A stretch of DNA of 64,000 nucleotides from Streptomyces sp. AC558_RSS880 (GTDB taxonomy: Bacteria > Actinomycetota > Actinomycetes > Streptomycetales > Streptomycetaceae), in NCBI RefSeq assembly GCF_019049255.1, contig NZ_JAGMUJ010000016.1, positions 55,826 to 119,825 of the forward strand. The letters are read 5' to 3'. Numbering within the stretch: position 1 is the first letter of the stretch; the number at the start of each line of letters is the position of its first letter. Positions 8,179 to 17,500 of the stretch are shown here, in pieces. A model generated the notes under the pieces. That model was given only the letters and a program-made list of their open reading frames with translations. It ran no database searches and was not told where the DNA came from. The translations under genes were made by a program, and so were the position numbers.

Positions 8179-9393
8179 ATGCGATCCATACGGCCGTCGT
8201 CCACCACTCGCCGAGGAGGGCGGGCGCGCCGGACCTCCCCCGTTCTGGCCGCTGTCGCACTCGCCTCGGCGCTCGCCCTCACCGCCACCGCCTGCGAGTC
8301 GGGGGACGCCGACGCGAGCGCCGGGGCCTCCGCGACCGCTGCCGACGACGGCAAGCTCAAGATCCCGGACGACATCAAGGACCGGCTCAAGGAGCACGGG
8401 ATCGACCTCGACAAGTGGAGGGACGGCGCCTGGAAGGACTGGAGCAAGGACGACTGGCTGCGCGAGGCGCAGGACTACGTCAACCCGATCATCGAGGACC
8501 TGTGGGACCCGGACCGCATGCGGGACGCCGAGGAGCCGGACCAGGGGGTCGACGAGAGCGACATCTCCGGTGACCAGGGCGTGACGGACCCGACTCCGGA
8601 GCCGGTGCAGGCGGAGGCCGTCGCGCCGTCGTACCACGCCAACGCCCCCACGGCGGGCAAGGTGTTCTTCGACTCGCCCGAGGGCACGATGGTCTGCTCG
8701 GCCACGGTGGTGCAGGACCCGGCCAACCCGGGCAAGTCCAACATGGTGTGGACGGCGGGCCACTGTGTGCACGCGGGCAAGAAGGGCGGCTGGTACCGCA
8801 ACATCGCCTTCGTGCCGTCGTACAACGACGCGGGCAGGTCGGCGAAGGAGCTGGAGACCGCCACGAAGGAGGAGGTCGCTCCGTACGGCGTCTGGTGGGG
8901 TGACTGGGCGCAGACCTCGGACCAGTGGATCGAGCAGGGCGGCTCCACGGGCGGTGACGGCGCCTCGTACGACTACGCGGTCATCCATGTGACGCCGGAG
9001 AAGGGCAGCGACGGCAAGTCGCTGGAGGAGACGGTCGGTTCGGCGCTGCCGGTGGACTTCGACGCTCCCGCGGTGCCGGAGGTGGAGGAGATCACGGCGA
9101 TCGGCTACCCGGCCGCCCCGCCGTACGACGGCCAGACGCTGTACCGCTGCCAGGACAAGCCCGGACGGCTGTCGCTCGGCGCGTCGGACCCGACGATGTA
9201 CCGCATCGGGTGCAGCATGACCGCCGGTTCGTCCGGTGGCGGCTGGGTCGCGACGGGTTCGGACGGGAAGCCGGCGCTGGTGTCCAACACCTCCATCGGC
9301 CCGGTGACGTCGGGCTGGCTGGCCGGTCCGCGACTGGATGACGAGGCCAAGGGCTTGTACGACGCGGTCAGCGAGAAGTTCGCCGGTCAGTGA
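8179..9393 (+). CDS. Secreted trypsin-like serine protease, putative lipoprotein (copy 1)
   Basis: 404 aa from the ATG at 8179, with GGGGGAG 7 nt upstream. The twin-Arg-rich, hydrophobic N-terminus ends in LALTATAC, the same lipobox-like end as GluB in this window. A Trp-rich segment follows (about residues 58-115: IPDDIKDRLKEHGIDLDKW, then DGAWKDW and NPIIEDLW). The chymotrypsin-like triad is visible: His in VWTAGHCVHAG, Asp in YDYAVIHV, Ser in MTAGSSGGGW. Probably a membrane-anchored extracytoplasmic protease whose N-terminal segment may be a propeptide or anchor. A close paralogue follows immediately. Substrate unknown. Confidence 0.88.
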   Translation: MRSIRPSSTTRRGGRARRTSPVLAAVALASALALTATACESGDADASAGASATAADDGKLKIPDDIKDRLKEHGIDLDKWRDGAWKDWSKDDWLREAQDYVNPIIEDLWDPDRMRDAEEPDQGVDESDISGDQGVTDPTPEPVQAEAVAPSYHANAPTAGKVFFDSPEGTMVCSATVVQDPANPGKSNMVWTAGHCVHAGKKGGWYRNIAFVPSYNDAGRSAKELETATKEEVAPYGVWWGDWAQTSDQWIEQGGSTGGDGASYDYAVIHVTPEKGSDGKSLEETVGSALPVDFDAPAVPEVEEITAIGYPAAPPYDGQTLYRCQDKPGRLSLGASDPTMYRIGCSMTAGSSGGGWVATGSDGKPALVSNTSIGPVTSGWLAGPRLDDEAKGLYDAVSEKFAGQ

Positions 9394-9439
9394 CCGGCGC
9401 GACCGGTCCCGCGTGCCGCCGCGCGCGCGGGGCCGGTCG

Positions 9440-9466
9440 GGGCCCCGGCACTCGGTGCCGGGGCCC
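9440..9466 (+). terminator. Hairpin between protease paralogues
   Basis: GGGCCCCGGCAC (9440-9451) and GTGCCGGGGCCC (9455-9466) form a perfect 12-bp stem with a 3-nt loop, 47 nt after the first protease stop. This suggests the two paralogues are largely separate transcripts. Confidence 0.65.
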
Positions 9467-9524
9467 GAGAGGTCCACGCACGCGCGGCAGGACATTCATT
9501 CGCTTCAACGGGGGTCATCGCACC

Positions 9525-10733
9525 ATGCGTTCCACACGTACGTCCGCGCCACTCGGGCGTGGCCGTCGCACCGTCCTCAGCGCCGCCGGGCTCGTCGCCG
9601 CCCTGGCCCTCACCGCGACCGCCTGCGGCGGTTCCGGGGAGGACGAGGCGAACGACAAGCCCGACGCCACCACCTCCCAGGCCGCCGACAGTGACGGCGG
9701 CAAGGTGCGGATCCCGTCCGACATCGCGGACCGGCTCAAGGAGCACGGGATCGACATCGACAAGTGGAAGGACGGCGCCTGGGAGGACTGGGACAAGGAC
9801 AAGTGGCTCAGTGAGGCCGAGGACTTCGTCAATCCGGTGATCGAGGGCCTGTGGAAGCCCGACCGGATGCGGTCCGCGAAGGAGGCGGACAAGACCGTTT
9901 CGGTCAAGGACGCGTCGGCGGCCCAGGGCGTCAGTGACCCGGAGCCGACCCAGGTCCGGGCGGAGGCCGAGAAGACGCCGTACCACGAGAACGCGGCGCC
10001 GGTCGGCAAGGTGTTCTTCGACTCCCCGGAGGGCCCCGCCGTCTGTTCCGGCACGGTCATCAAGGACGTGAACCACCCGGGCAAGTCCAACCTCGTCTGG
10101 ACGGCCGGGCACTGCGTCCACGCCGGCGGCGACGGCGGCTGGTACCGCAACCTCGTCTTCGTGCCGGCCTACAACGACCTCGGCAAGTCGGAGGCGGACC
10201 TGGGCAACGCGAGCACCTCCGAGATCGCCCCCTACGGCAACTGGTGGGCGGACTGGGCCTCGACCTCCAACGGCTGGATCCAGGGCGGCTCGGAGTCCGG
10301 CGGCGACGGAGCCGCGTACGACTACGCGGTGCTGCACGTGAAGCCGGAGCAGGGGTCGAAGTCCCTGGAGGAGACGGTCGGCGCCGCGCTGGACGTGGAC
10401 TTCTCCGCGCCGTCCGCGGCGGAGGCGGGCGAGATGGGCGCCTGGGGCTACCCGGCCGCCCCGCCCTACAACGGCCTGCAGATGTTCAAGTGCCTCGACG
10501 CCCCGGGACGGTTCTCGCTCAGCGCGGACCTGCCGACGATGTACCGCATCGGCTGCTCCATGACCGGCGGCTCGTCCGGCGGCGGCTGGTTCCGGGTGCT
10601 GAACGGCAAGACGGTGCTGGTCTCCAACACCTCGATCGGCCCGATGGACAACACCTGGCTGGCGGGCCCGCAGCTCGGCGAGGACGCCGAGGCGCTGTAC
10701 CAGAACATGAGCGAGACCTACGGCGGTCAGTGA
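9525..10733 (+). CDS. Secreted trypsin-like serine protease, putative lipoprotein (copy 2)
   Basis: 402 aa, paralogue of the preceding gene over nearly its whole length. Start ATG 9525 (MRSTRTSAP) with a GGGGG run about 10 nt upstream. Signal region ends LALTATACGG. The same Trp-rich segment occurs (IPSDIADRLKEHGIDIDKW, then DGAWEDW and NPVIEGLW). Triad: His in VWTAGHCVHAG, Asp in YDYAVLHV, Ser in MTGGSSGGGW. The copies differ mainly in the linker after the signal peptide and before the protease domain, as expected after an old tandem duplication with both catalytic domains under selection. It has its own ribosome-binding site and is followed by a strong terminator. Confidence 0.88.
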   Translation: MRSTRTSAPLGRGRRTVLSAAGLVAALALTATACGGSGEDEANDKPDATTSQAADSDGGKVRIPSDIADRLKEHGIDIDKWKDGAWEDWDKDKWLSEAEDFVNPVIEGLWKPDRMRSAKEADKTVSVKDASAAQGVSDPEPTQVRAEAEKTPYHENAAPVGKVFFDSPEGPAVCSGTVIKDVNHPGKSNLVWTAGHCVHAGGDGGWYRNLVFVPAYNDLGKSEADLGNASTSEIAPYGNWWADWASTSNGWIQGGSESGGDGAAYDYAVLHVKPEQGSKSLEETVGAALDVDFSAPSAAEAGEMGAWGYPAAPPYNGLQMFKCLDAPGRFSLSADLPTMYRIGCSMTGGSSGGGWFRVLNGKTVLVSNTSIGPMDNTWLAGPQLGEDAEALYQNMSETYGGQ

Positions 10734-10744
10734 TCCGCACGGGA

Positions 10745-10784
10745 CGAAGGCCCGCCCCCCGCCGTGAGCGGGGGCGGGCCTTCG
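10745..10784. terminator. Bidirectional terminator, protease 2 / hflX
   Basis: CGAAGGCCCGCCCCC and its complement GGGGGCGGGCCTTCG flank a short loop between converging genes; the arms fit except for one extra C in the left arm. Confidence 0.8.
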
Positions 10785-10800
10785 CCCTGCCGTGCAGGGT

Positions 10801-12294
10801 TCAGCCGGCCGGGGTGGGAACGTACGGCGTGAGTTCCGCCGCCAGCTCCTCGTGCACCCGGACCTTGAGCAGGGTGCCCTCCGGGGTGTGCTCCTCGGAG
10901 ATCACCTCGCCCTCGTCATGGGCGCGGGCGACCAGCTTGCCGTGGGTGTAGGGCACGAGTGCCTCGATCTCCACGGACGGGCGGGGCAGCTCGTTGTCGA
11001 TCAGCGCCAGCAGCTCCGCGATGCCCCGGCCGGTGCGGGCCGAGACCGCGATGGAGCGCTTCTCCACCCGCAGCAGCCGCTGGAGCGTCAGCGGGTCGGC
11101 CGCGTCGGCCTTGTTGATCACGACGATCTCGGGCACGTCGGTGGCGCCGACGTCCCTGATCACCTCGCGCACGGCCGCCAGCTGCTCCTCCGGGACCGGG
11201 TGTGAACCGTCCACCACGTGCAGGATCAGGTCGGCGTCGCCGACCTCCTCCATGGTGGAGCGGAACGCCTCGACCAGGTGGTGCGGCAGGTGCCGGACGA
11301 AGCCGACCGTGTCGGCCAGCGTGTACAGCCGGCCGCTCGGGGTCTCGGCCCGGCGCACGGTCGGGTCGAGGGTCGCGAACAGGGCGTTCTCGACCAGGAC
11401 GCCCGCACCCGTGAGGCGGTTGAGCAGCGAGGACTTGCCCGCGTTGGTGTAGCCCGCGATGGCCACGGACGGCACCTTGTGGCGCTTGCGCTCCTGGCGC
11501 TTGATCTCGCGGCCGGTCTTCATCTCCGCGATCTCCCGGCGCATCTTCGCCATCTTCTCGCGGATCCGGCGCCGGTCCGTCTCGATCTTGGTCTCACCGG
11601 GACCACGGGTGGCGAGGCCGCCGCCCTTGCCGCCGCCCATCTGCCGGGACAGCGACTGACCCCAGCCGCGCAGCCGCGGCAGCATGTACTGCATCTGCGC
11701 GAGCGCGACCTGCGCCTTGCCCTCTCGGGACTTGGCGTGCTGGGCGAAGATGTCCAGGATCAGGGCCGTACGGTCGATGACCTTGACCTTGACGACGTCC
11801 TCGAGGTGGATCAGCTGGCCGGGGCTGAGCTCACCGTCGCAGATGACGGTGTCCGCGCCCGTGTCGAGCACGATGTCGCGCAGCTCCTCGGCCTTGCCGG
11901 AGCCGATGTAGGTGGCGGCGTCGGGCTTGTCGCGGCGCTGGATCACGCCGTCGAGGACGAGGGCGCCGGCCGTCTCCGCGAGGGCGGCGAGCTCGGCCAG
12001 GGAGTTCTCCGCGTCCTGCACGGTTCCCGAGGTCCACACCCCGACGAGCACGACCCGCTCCAGGCGGAGCTGCCGGTACTCGACCTCGGTGACGTCCTCG
12101 AGCTCGGTGGAGAGGCCCGCGACACGGCGCAGGGCCGCGCGCTCGGAGCGGTCGAACTGGTCGCCGTCCCGCTCTCCGTCGATGTCGAGGCTCCAGGCGA
12201 CGTCCTCTTCCATCAGGGCATCGGCCCGAAGACCCTCGGGATAGGTGTGCGCGAGGCGCTTGGTGTCCTGGGAAGGGGAAGAAGAGGAGGTCAT
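10801..12294 (-). CDS. hflX: GTPase HflX
   Basis: Ribosome-associated GTPase of the Obg-HflX superfamily, 497 aa, implicated in rescue or splitting of stalled ribosomes. The N-terminal HflX domain contains the YIGSGKAEEL signature. The coiled linker carries the GGGKGGGLATRGPGETKIE motif. The G domain has G1 AGYTNAGKSS, G3 DTVGFVRHLP and G4 NKAD. The start ATG at 12294 (MTSSSSPSQD) has AAGGA upstream on the minus strand; longer frames upstream are low-complexity. Convergent with protease copy 2. Confidence 0.95.
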   Translation of the reverse strand: MTSSSSPSQDTKRLAHTYPEGLRADALMEEDVAWSLDIDGERDGDQFDRSERAALRRVAGLSTELEDVTEVEYRQLRLERVVLVGVWTSGTVQDAENSLAELAALAETAGALVLDGVIQRRDKPDAATYIGSGKAEELRDIVLDTGADTVICDGELSPGQLIHLEDVVKVKVIDRTALILDIFAQHAKSREGKAQVALAQMQYMLPRLRGWGQSLSRQMGGGKGGGLATRGPGETKIETDRRRIREKMAKMRREIAEMKTGREIKRQERKRHKVPSVAIAGYTNAGKSSLLNRLTGAGVLVENALFATLDPTVRRAETPSGRLYTLADTVGFVRHLPHHLVEAFRSTMEEVGDADLILHVVDGSHPVPEEQLAAVREVIRDVGATDVPEIVVINKADAADPLTLQRLLRVEKRSIAVSARTGRGIAELLALIDNELPRPSVEIEALVPYTHGKLVARAHDEGEVISEEHTPEGTLLKVRVHEELAAELTPYVPTPAG

Positions 12295-12453
12295 TGGGTC
12301 CTTACGTCGTCGGTAAACCTTCTGCGGCGACGGAGCCGGTCCGTGGGACCCTCCGTCACTGTCCACAACGTCCGGGGCGCCCGGGAGATTCCCGGTCCCG
12401 GAGGGGCGCGGACCTGACGATGGTCGCACGGTACGGCCCGTCTCGTCACCGTG

Positions 12454-14001
12454 TTATTCCCTGCTCCCGTCCGGTCGATGCGCGGGCGGGAGCGGCCGTC
12501 GGGCGGGCGTCGCGGCCCGGGTCGCGGACTTCCACTCGGGACGGCCGGGCATCGGCGGGGTCGTGGCCCCGTACAGCCAGGGGTGCAGGAAGCCGGTCAG
12601 GTCGCGTCCGGCGACGCGGGACGCCAGCCGGACGAAGTCGGAGGTGGTGGCGGTGCCGTTCCGGTGGCGGGTGACCCAGTCGCGCTCCAGGCGCTCGAAG
12701 GCGGCGCGGCCGATCTCCTCGCGCAGGGCGTACAGCACGAGCGCGGCGCCGGAGTAGACGTTCGGCTGGAAGATGCCGGTCTTCCGGCCGGGCTCCGGGG
12801 GCTTCGGCGCGGCGGGCGGTCCGCCGGCCGCGCGCCAGCCGTCGGACGCCTCGTAGGCGGCCTTCATGCGTTCGTCCAGGGACCCGCCGCCCCGCTCCTG
12901 GGCGTACAGCGCCTCGTACCAGGTGGCGTGGCCCTCGTTGAGCCACAGGTCGGACCAGGTGCGGGGGCTGACGCTGTTACCGAACCACTGGTGGGCCAGT
13001 TCGTGCACCATGATCGACTCGATGTACCAGGCGGGGAGGGCGGGATCGGTGAACAGGTCGCGTTCGAAGAGGGAGAGGGTCTGGGTCTCCAGCGCGAAGC
13101 CGGTGGACGCGTCGGCGAGGAGCAGGCCGTAGGTCTCGAACGGGTAGCGGCCGACCCGCTCCTCCATCCAGGAGATCTGGGCGGGGGTCTTCGCCAGCCA
13201 CGGTTCGAGCTCCGCGCGGTGCGCGGTGGGCACGACGTCCCGCAGGGGCAGCCCGTGCGGGCCGGTGCGGTGCAGGACGGTGGAGCGGCCGATGGAGACC
13301 TGCGCGAGTTCGGTCGCCATGGGGTGCAGGGTCTTGTACGTCCAGGTGGTGGACCCGCGCGTGCGGTCGGTGCCGGCCGGCAGGCCGTTCGCGACGGCCG
13401 TGTGGCCGTCGGGTGCGGTGATCCGGAAGGTGAACACCGCCTTGTCCGAGGGGTGGTCGTTGCACGGGAACACCAGGTGGGCGGCGTCGGCCTGGTTGGC
13501 CAGGACGAGGCCGTCCGCGGTGCGCACCCAGCCGCCCTCGCGGTCCTCGGCGGCCACGGGGACGCTGGTGTGCCGGACGGTGATCCGGGCCCGCTCGCCC
13601 TCGTCCAGGTCGTCCGCGGGTGTGATCACCAGGTCCTCTCCGGCACTGGTGAAACCGGCCGGACCGCCGTCGACCTCGACGGAGTGGACCGTGCCGTGGG
13701 CGAAGTCGAGGTTGATCCGGTCCAGGTCGGCGGTGAGGCGGGCGTCGATCGTGGTGACGGCCCGGAGCGGCCGGTCGTTGCGGCCGGGGTAGTCGAGGGC
13801 GATGTCGTACGACAGCACGTCGTACCCAGGGTTGCCCAGGTACGGGAAGAGCCGGTCACCGATGCCGAGCGGGACGGCGGGGGCGCTCGCGGCGATCAGG
13901 CAGACGGAGACGGCGGAGGCGAGCAGCGTCGCGGCCGTCCGGCGGTGACGTGCGCGACCGGTTCCGGCGCGGAAGGTTCGTCTGTGGGGGATGCGCAGCA
14001 T
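12454..14001 (-). CDS. Secreted M1-family zinc metallopeptidase
   Basis: 515 aa exported aminopeptidase-like protein. An Arg-rich then hydrophobic N-terminus (about residues 20-43, TLLASAVSVCLIAASAPAV) is a signal peptide. The zinc site is HELAHQWFGN with His333, Glu334, His337, and Glu356 in WLNEGHA. The GAMEN-type exopeptidase motif is replaced by GFALETQ, as in short bacterial M1 proteins. The C-terminus ends shortly after the catalytic domain (no ERAP1-like C-terminal domain). Start ATG 14001 follows a GGGGA close to the codon. Substrate unknown. Confidence 0.9.
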   Translation of the reverse strand: MLRIPHRRTFRAGTGRARHRRTAATLLASAVSVCLIAASAPAVPLGIGDRLFPYLGNPGYDVLSYDIALDYPGRNDRPLRAVTTIDARLTADLDRINLDFAHGTVHSVEVDGGPAGFTSAGEDLVITPADDLDEGERARITVRHTSVPVAAEDREGGWVRTADGLVLANQADAAHLVFPCNDHPSDKAVFTFRITAPDGHTAVANGLPAGTDRTRGSTTWTYKTLHPMATELAQVSIGRSTVLHRTGPHGLPLRDVVPTAHRAELEPWLAKTPAQISWMEERVGRYPFETYGLLLADASTGFALETQTLSLFERDLFTDPALPAWYIESIMVHELAHQWFGNSVSPRTWSDLWLNEGHATWYEALYAQERGGGSLDERMKAAYEASDGWRAAGGPPAAPKPPEPGRKTGIFQPNVYSGAALVLYALREEIGRAAFERLERDWVTRHRNGTATTSDFVRLASRVAGRDLTGFLHPWLYGATTPPMPGRPEWKSATRAATPARRPLPPAHRPDGSRE

Positions 14002-14101
14002 TCCCCACGGCTATCAGGGCGCGTGTGCGCCGCGGTGACGGCGCGCTTCCGACCCACCCGATCGGGTAATCACACCGCCGCTCGGACGCTCCGCGCTCCG
14101 A

Positions 14102-16264
14102 TCAGGCGCCCGGAGCCTGCGGCTGGGCCCGGCTCACGTCGTACACGCCGGCCACATTGCGCATCGCGCGCATGAGAACGGGCAGGTGGGCGGCGTCCGG
14201 CAGCTGCACGGTATAGGTGTGCCGCACCTGCTGCCGGTCCGGGGGTTCGACGGTCGCGGAGACGATCTCGGCGCCTTCGAGGGCCATGGCCTCGGTGAGG
14301 TCCGCCAACAGATGCGGACGGACGAAGGACTCCGCGACCAGCGTGACCCGGCACTCGGCGCCTTCCCCCCAGCGCACGCCGACCTCCGCACGCCCCGCAC
14401 TCTTCATGCGCGCCACCGCGGCGCACCCGGTCCGGTGCACGGTGACCGTTCCCCCGCGCACGGCGAAGCCGGTCACCTCGTCGGGCGGTACGGGCGTACA
14501 GCAGCCGGCGAGCCGTACGGTCGCGCCGGCCCGGTCGGCCAGGACCTGGGCGGGGGTGGGGCGGCCGGGGGCCGGAGCATCCGGAGCCGGTGACGGGGCG
14601 GGGTCGTCGGCGAGCGGCCGGGCGGCCTCCTCCGGCTCGGTCCCGGGTGCCTCGTCCGGTGCGGGATGGGCGGTCAGCCACCGCTGGATGGCGATCCGCG
14701 CGGCGGGGGTGTGGGCGTGCTCCAGCCACTCCCTGGAGGGCTCGGAGGCCGCGTCCTGGCCCATCAGCAACTGAACGGTGTCGCCGTCCTTGAGGACGGT
14801 GCTCAGTGTCGCCAGCCGGCCGTTGACCCTGGCCCCGATGCACGCGTGGGCGTCCTCACCGTACTGCGCGTAGGCGGCGTCCACGCAGGTCGCCCCCTCG
14901 GGCAGGCCCAGTGAGCCCCCGTCGGGGCGGAAGACGGTGATCTCACGGTCCTGGGCGAGGTCCTCGCGCAGGGTGGACCAGAAGGTGTCGGGGTCGGGCG
15001 CGGCCCGCTGCCATTCCAGCAGCCGGGAGAGCCAGCCGGGCCGGGTGGGGTCGACACGTTCGCCGTCGCTCGCGGACTGCTCCTCCGGCGGTGCGGCGTA
15101 GGGGTTGCCGAGGGCGACGACTCCGGCCTCGGCGACCTTGTGCATCTGGTGGGTGCGGATGAGGACCTCGACGACCTGGCCGTCCGCACCGGCCACCGCG
15201 GTGTGCAGCGACTGGTACAGGTTGAACTTCGGTACGGCGATGAAGTCCTTGAACTCCGAGACCACGGGCGTCATGCAGGTGTGCAGCTCACCCAGGACGC
15301 CGTAGCAGTCGGCGTCCTCGTTCACCAGCACCAGCAGACGGCCGAAGTCGGCGCCGCGCAGCACGCCGCGTCTGCGGGACACGCGGTGCACGGAGACGAA
15401 GTGGCGCGGCCGGATGAGGACTTCGGCGGTGATGTCGGCCTCGCGGAGCACCTTGCGCACGTCGTCGGCGACGTCGGCGAGCGGGTCGTCCGCGCGGGCG
15501 GCGTTGCGGACGATCAACTCGCGCGTGTGCTCGTACTCCTCGGGGTGGAGGATCGCGAAGACCAGGTCTTCCAGTTCCGTCTTGAGCGCCTGGACGCCGA
15601 GCCGTTCGGCGAGGGGGATCAGGACGTCACGTGTCACCTTGGCGATGCGTTCCTGCTTCTCGGGTCGCATCACGCCGAGGGTGCGCATGTTGTGCAGCCG
15701 GTCGGCGAGTTTGATCGACATCACGCGGACGTCGTTGCCGGTGGAGACGAGCATCTTGCGGAAGGTCTCGGGCTCGGCGGCGGCACCGTAGTCGACCTTC
15801 TCCAGCTTGGTGACGCCGTCGACGAGATAGCGGACCTCCTCGCCGAACTGCTCGCCCACCTGATCCAGCGTCACCTCCGTGTCCTCGACGGTGTCGTGGA
15901 GCAGGGAGGCGGTCAAGGTCGTTGTCTCGGCGCCGAGTTCGGCGAGGATCAGGGTCACCGCGAGCGGGTGCGTGATGTACGGCTCACCGCTCTTGCGCAT
16001 CTGGCCGCGGTGGGAGGACTCGGCCAGGAGGTAGGCGCGGCGCAGGGGTTCGAGGTCGGCGTCGGGGTGGTGGGCGCGGTGGGCGTCGACCACGTGTCCG
16101 ATGGCGTCGGGGAGCCGGTCGCGGGCGGTGGGGCCGAGCAGCGCGGCCCGGCCCAGTCGGCGCAGGTCGAGCCGGGAACGGGCCTTCCTTCGCGACCCCG
16201 TGGGTGTGACGTGACCAGATGTCACAGGGCCTGGGGTCGCAGGGTTCACGGCCTCCGCGTTCAT
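14102..16264 (-). CDS. rshA: RelA/SpoT-family protein RshA
   Basis: 720 aa RSH protein controlling (p)ppGpp. Domains in order: HD hydrolase (about 75-230; HDTVEDT at 123-129, KLADRLHNMRTLG), synthetase-type domain (about 265-390), TGS (ITVFRPDGGSLGLPEGATCV), and C-terminal ACT (about 635-710). The hydrolase motifs look intact. The synthetase region is divergent: the usual DLVGVRVLV block reads roughly ADFGRLLVLV and EIQIRT reads EVLIRT, while KFNLYQSLHT is kept. From memory, Streptomyces has a second RSH called RshA next to dapF/miaA, distinct from RelA; this fits it. Start ATG 16264 has GGAGG 5 nt upstream; the GTG at 16270 overlaps that site. Confidence 0.9.
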   Translation of the reverse strand: MNAEAVNPATPGPVTSGHVTPTGSRRKARSRLDLRRLGRAALLGPTARDRLPDAIGHVVDAHRAHHPDADLEPLRRAYLLAESSHRGQMRKSGEPYITHPLAVTLILAELGAETTTLTASLLHDTVEDTEVTLDQVGEQFGEEVRYLVDGVTKLEKVDYGAAAEPETFRKMLVSTGNDVRVMSIKLADRLHNMRTLGVMRPEKQERIAKVTRDVLIPLAERLGVQALKTELEDLVFAILHPEEYEHTRELIVRNAARADDPLADVADDVRKVLREADITAEVLIRPRHFVSVHRVSRRRGVLRGADFGRLLVLVNEDADCYGVLGELHTCMTPVVSEFKDFIAVPKFNLYQSLHTAVAGADGQVVEVLIRTHQMHKVAEAGVVALGNPYAAPPEEQSASDGERVDPTRPGWLSRLLEWQRAAPDPDTFWSTLREDLAQDREITVFRPDGGSLGLPEGATCVDAAYAQYGEDAHACIGARVNGRLATLSTVLKDGDTVQLLMGQDAASEPSREWLEHAHTPAARIAIQRWLTAHPAPDEAPGTEPEEAARPLADDPAPSPAPDAPAPGRPTPAQVLADRAGATVRLAGCCTPVPPDEVTGFAVRGGTVTVHRTGCAAVARMKSAGRAEVGVRWGEGAECRVTLVAESFVRPHLLADLTEAMALEGAEIVSATVEPPDRQQVRHTYTVQLPDAAHLPVLMRAMRNVAGVYDVSRAQPQAPGA

Positions 16265-16563
16265 GGGCACCTCCGGCTGCGTGGACCGGCGGACGGCGTG
16301 CCCCAGGACGGACTCGGGCTCAGGGGACGGCGTTCGCCCCCCGTCCGGGCCGGTGCTTGATGCTACCGAGCCGGACCCCCTCGGGCTGACCGCCTCCGGC
16401 CGAGCGTGAAACGGATCACCCCTTCGAGCGAAGGCCGGCCGGGAGCCTCTTTCACGCCATCGGACCCGGGACCCTCCATGATCCTGGAGGCGGGAACCCT
16501 TCCGTACCTGCGGATGATCGCATCACGCAGGCCGGAAGCTGCGATACCCAGCCGACGCCCCGG

Positions 16564-17433
16564 TCAGCGCAGGGCGCTCTCCAGCCACTCGGGCTCGATC
16601 ACGCCCTCGGCGACGATCACCGCCGGGCCGGTCATCTCGATCTCTCCGTCGGGCCGTTCGGTGATCACGAGGGTGCCGCCGGGCACGTCCACGGTGTACG
16701 TCGCCGGGGTGCCGGTGACCCTCGGGTCGGCGCCGTCGCGGCGGGCGGTGGCCACGGCGACCGCGCACGCGCCCGTGCCGCAGGAGCGGGTCTCGCCGGA
16801 CCCGCGCTCGTGCACCCGCAGCGCCACGTGCCGCGGGCCGCGGTCGACGACGAACTCCACGTTCACGCCGTCCGGGTAGGCGGCGGCCGGGCTGAACGGG
16901 GGCGGGGTGAGGAGATCGCCCGCGTGGGCGAGGTCGTCCACGAAGGCCACGGCGTGCGGGTTGCCCATGTTCACGTTCCGCGCCGGCCAGCTGCGCCCGC
17001 CGACGCTCACGGTGACGTCGCCCTCGGGGAGCAGCGCCCGGCCCATGCCGACGGTGATGTCACCCTCCTTGGCGATGTGCACGGTCTTCACACCCCCGCG
17101 CGTGGCGACCGCGACGTCCCCCTCGGACACGTGTCCGGCGCGCTGGAGGTAGCGCGCGAACACCCGCACTCCGTTGCCGCACATCTCCGCGATCGAGCCG
17201 TCGCCGTTGCGGTAGTCCATGAACCACTCGGCCTCCGCCGCCATGGCCCGCGCCTCGGGGTGCGCCGCGGACCGCACCACGTGCAGCAGTCCGTCGCCGC
17301 CGATGCCCGCGCGGCGGTCGCACAGGGCGGCGACGGCGGCCGGGGACAGGTCGACGGCGTTCTCGGGGTCCGGGACGATCACGAAGTCGTTCTCCGTGCC
17401 GTGCCCCTTGAGGAAGGCGATCCGCGTGCTCAT
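16564..17433 (-). CDS. dapF: Diaminopimelate epimerase
   Basis: Interconverts LL- and meso-diaminopimelate for lysine and peptidoglycan synthesis; Streptomyces peptidoglycan uses LL-DAP. 289 aa from the ATG at 17433 (MSTRIAFLKGHGTENDFV). Both catalytic cysteines are present: MCGNGVRVFARY and SCGTGACAVAVA. Also GNPHAVAFVDD and the NVEFV segment. A weak hairpin (CCTCCA/TGGAGG, 16473-16490) lies after the stop; the next 300 bp up to rshA hold no gene I can support. Confidence 0.96.
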   Translation of the reverse strand: MSTRIAFLKGHGTENDFVIVPDPENAVDLSPAAVAALCDRRAGIGGDGLLHVVRSAAHPEARAMAAEAEWFMDYRNGDGSIAEMCGNGVRVFARYLQRAGHVSEGDVAVATRGGVKTVHIAKEGDITVGMGRALLPEGDVTVSVGGRSWPARNVNMGNPHAVAFVDDLAHAGDLLTPPPFSPAAAYPDGVNVEFVVDRGPRHVALRVHERGSGETRSCGTGACAVAVATARRDGADPRVTGTPATYTVDVPGGTLVITERPDGEIEMTGPAVIVAEGVIEPEWLESALR

Positions 17434-17500
17434 TCCTCGATCGTAAGGGGTACCGGTGACAGCGCGTCGCCGCCGGTGGACCACCGCACGCGGGGAGACG

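Noticed and set aside
6073..9393. 1106-codon plus-strand open frame
   Set aside because: Only the part from ATG 8179 (protease) has protein character; the upstream part is antisense to the siderophore-type operon.
16473..16490. CCTCCA/TGGAGG hairpin after dapF
   Set aside because: Six base pairs only, some 70 nt after the stop; mentioned under dapF but not called.
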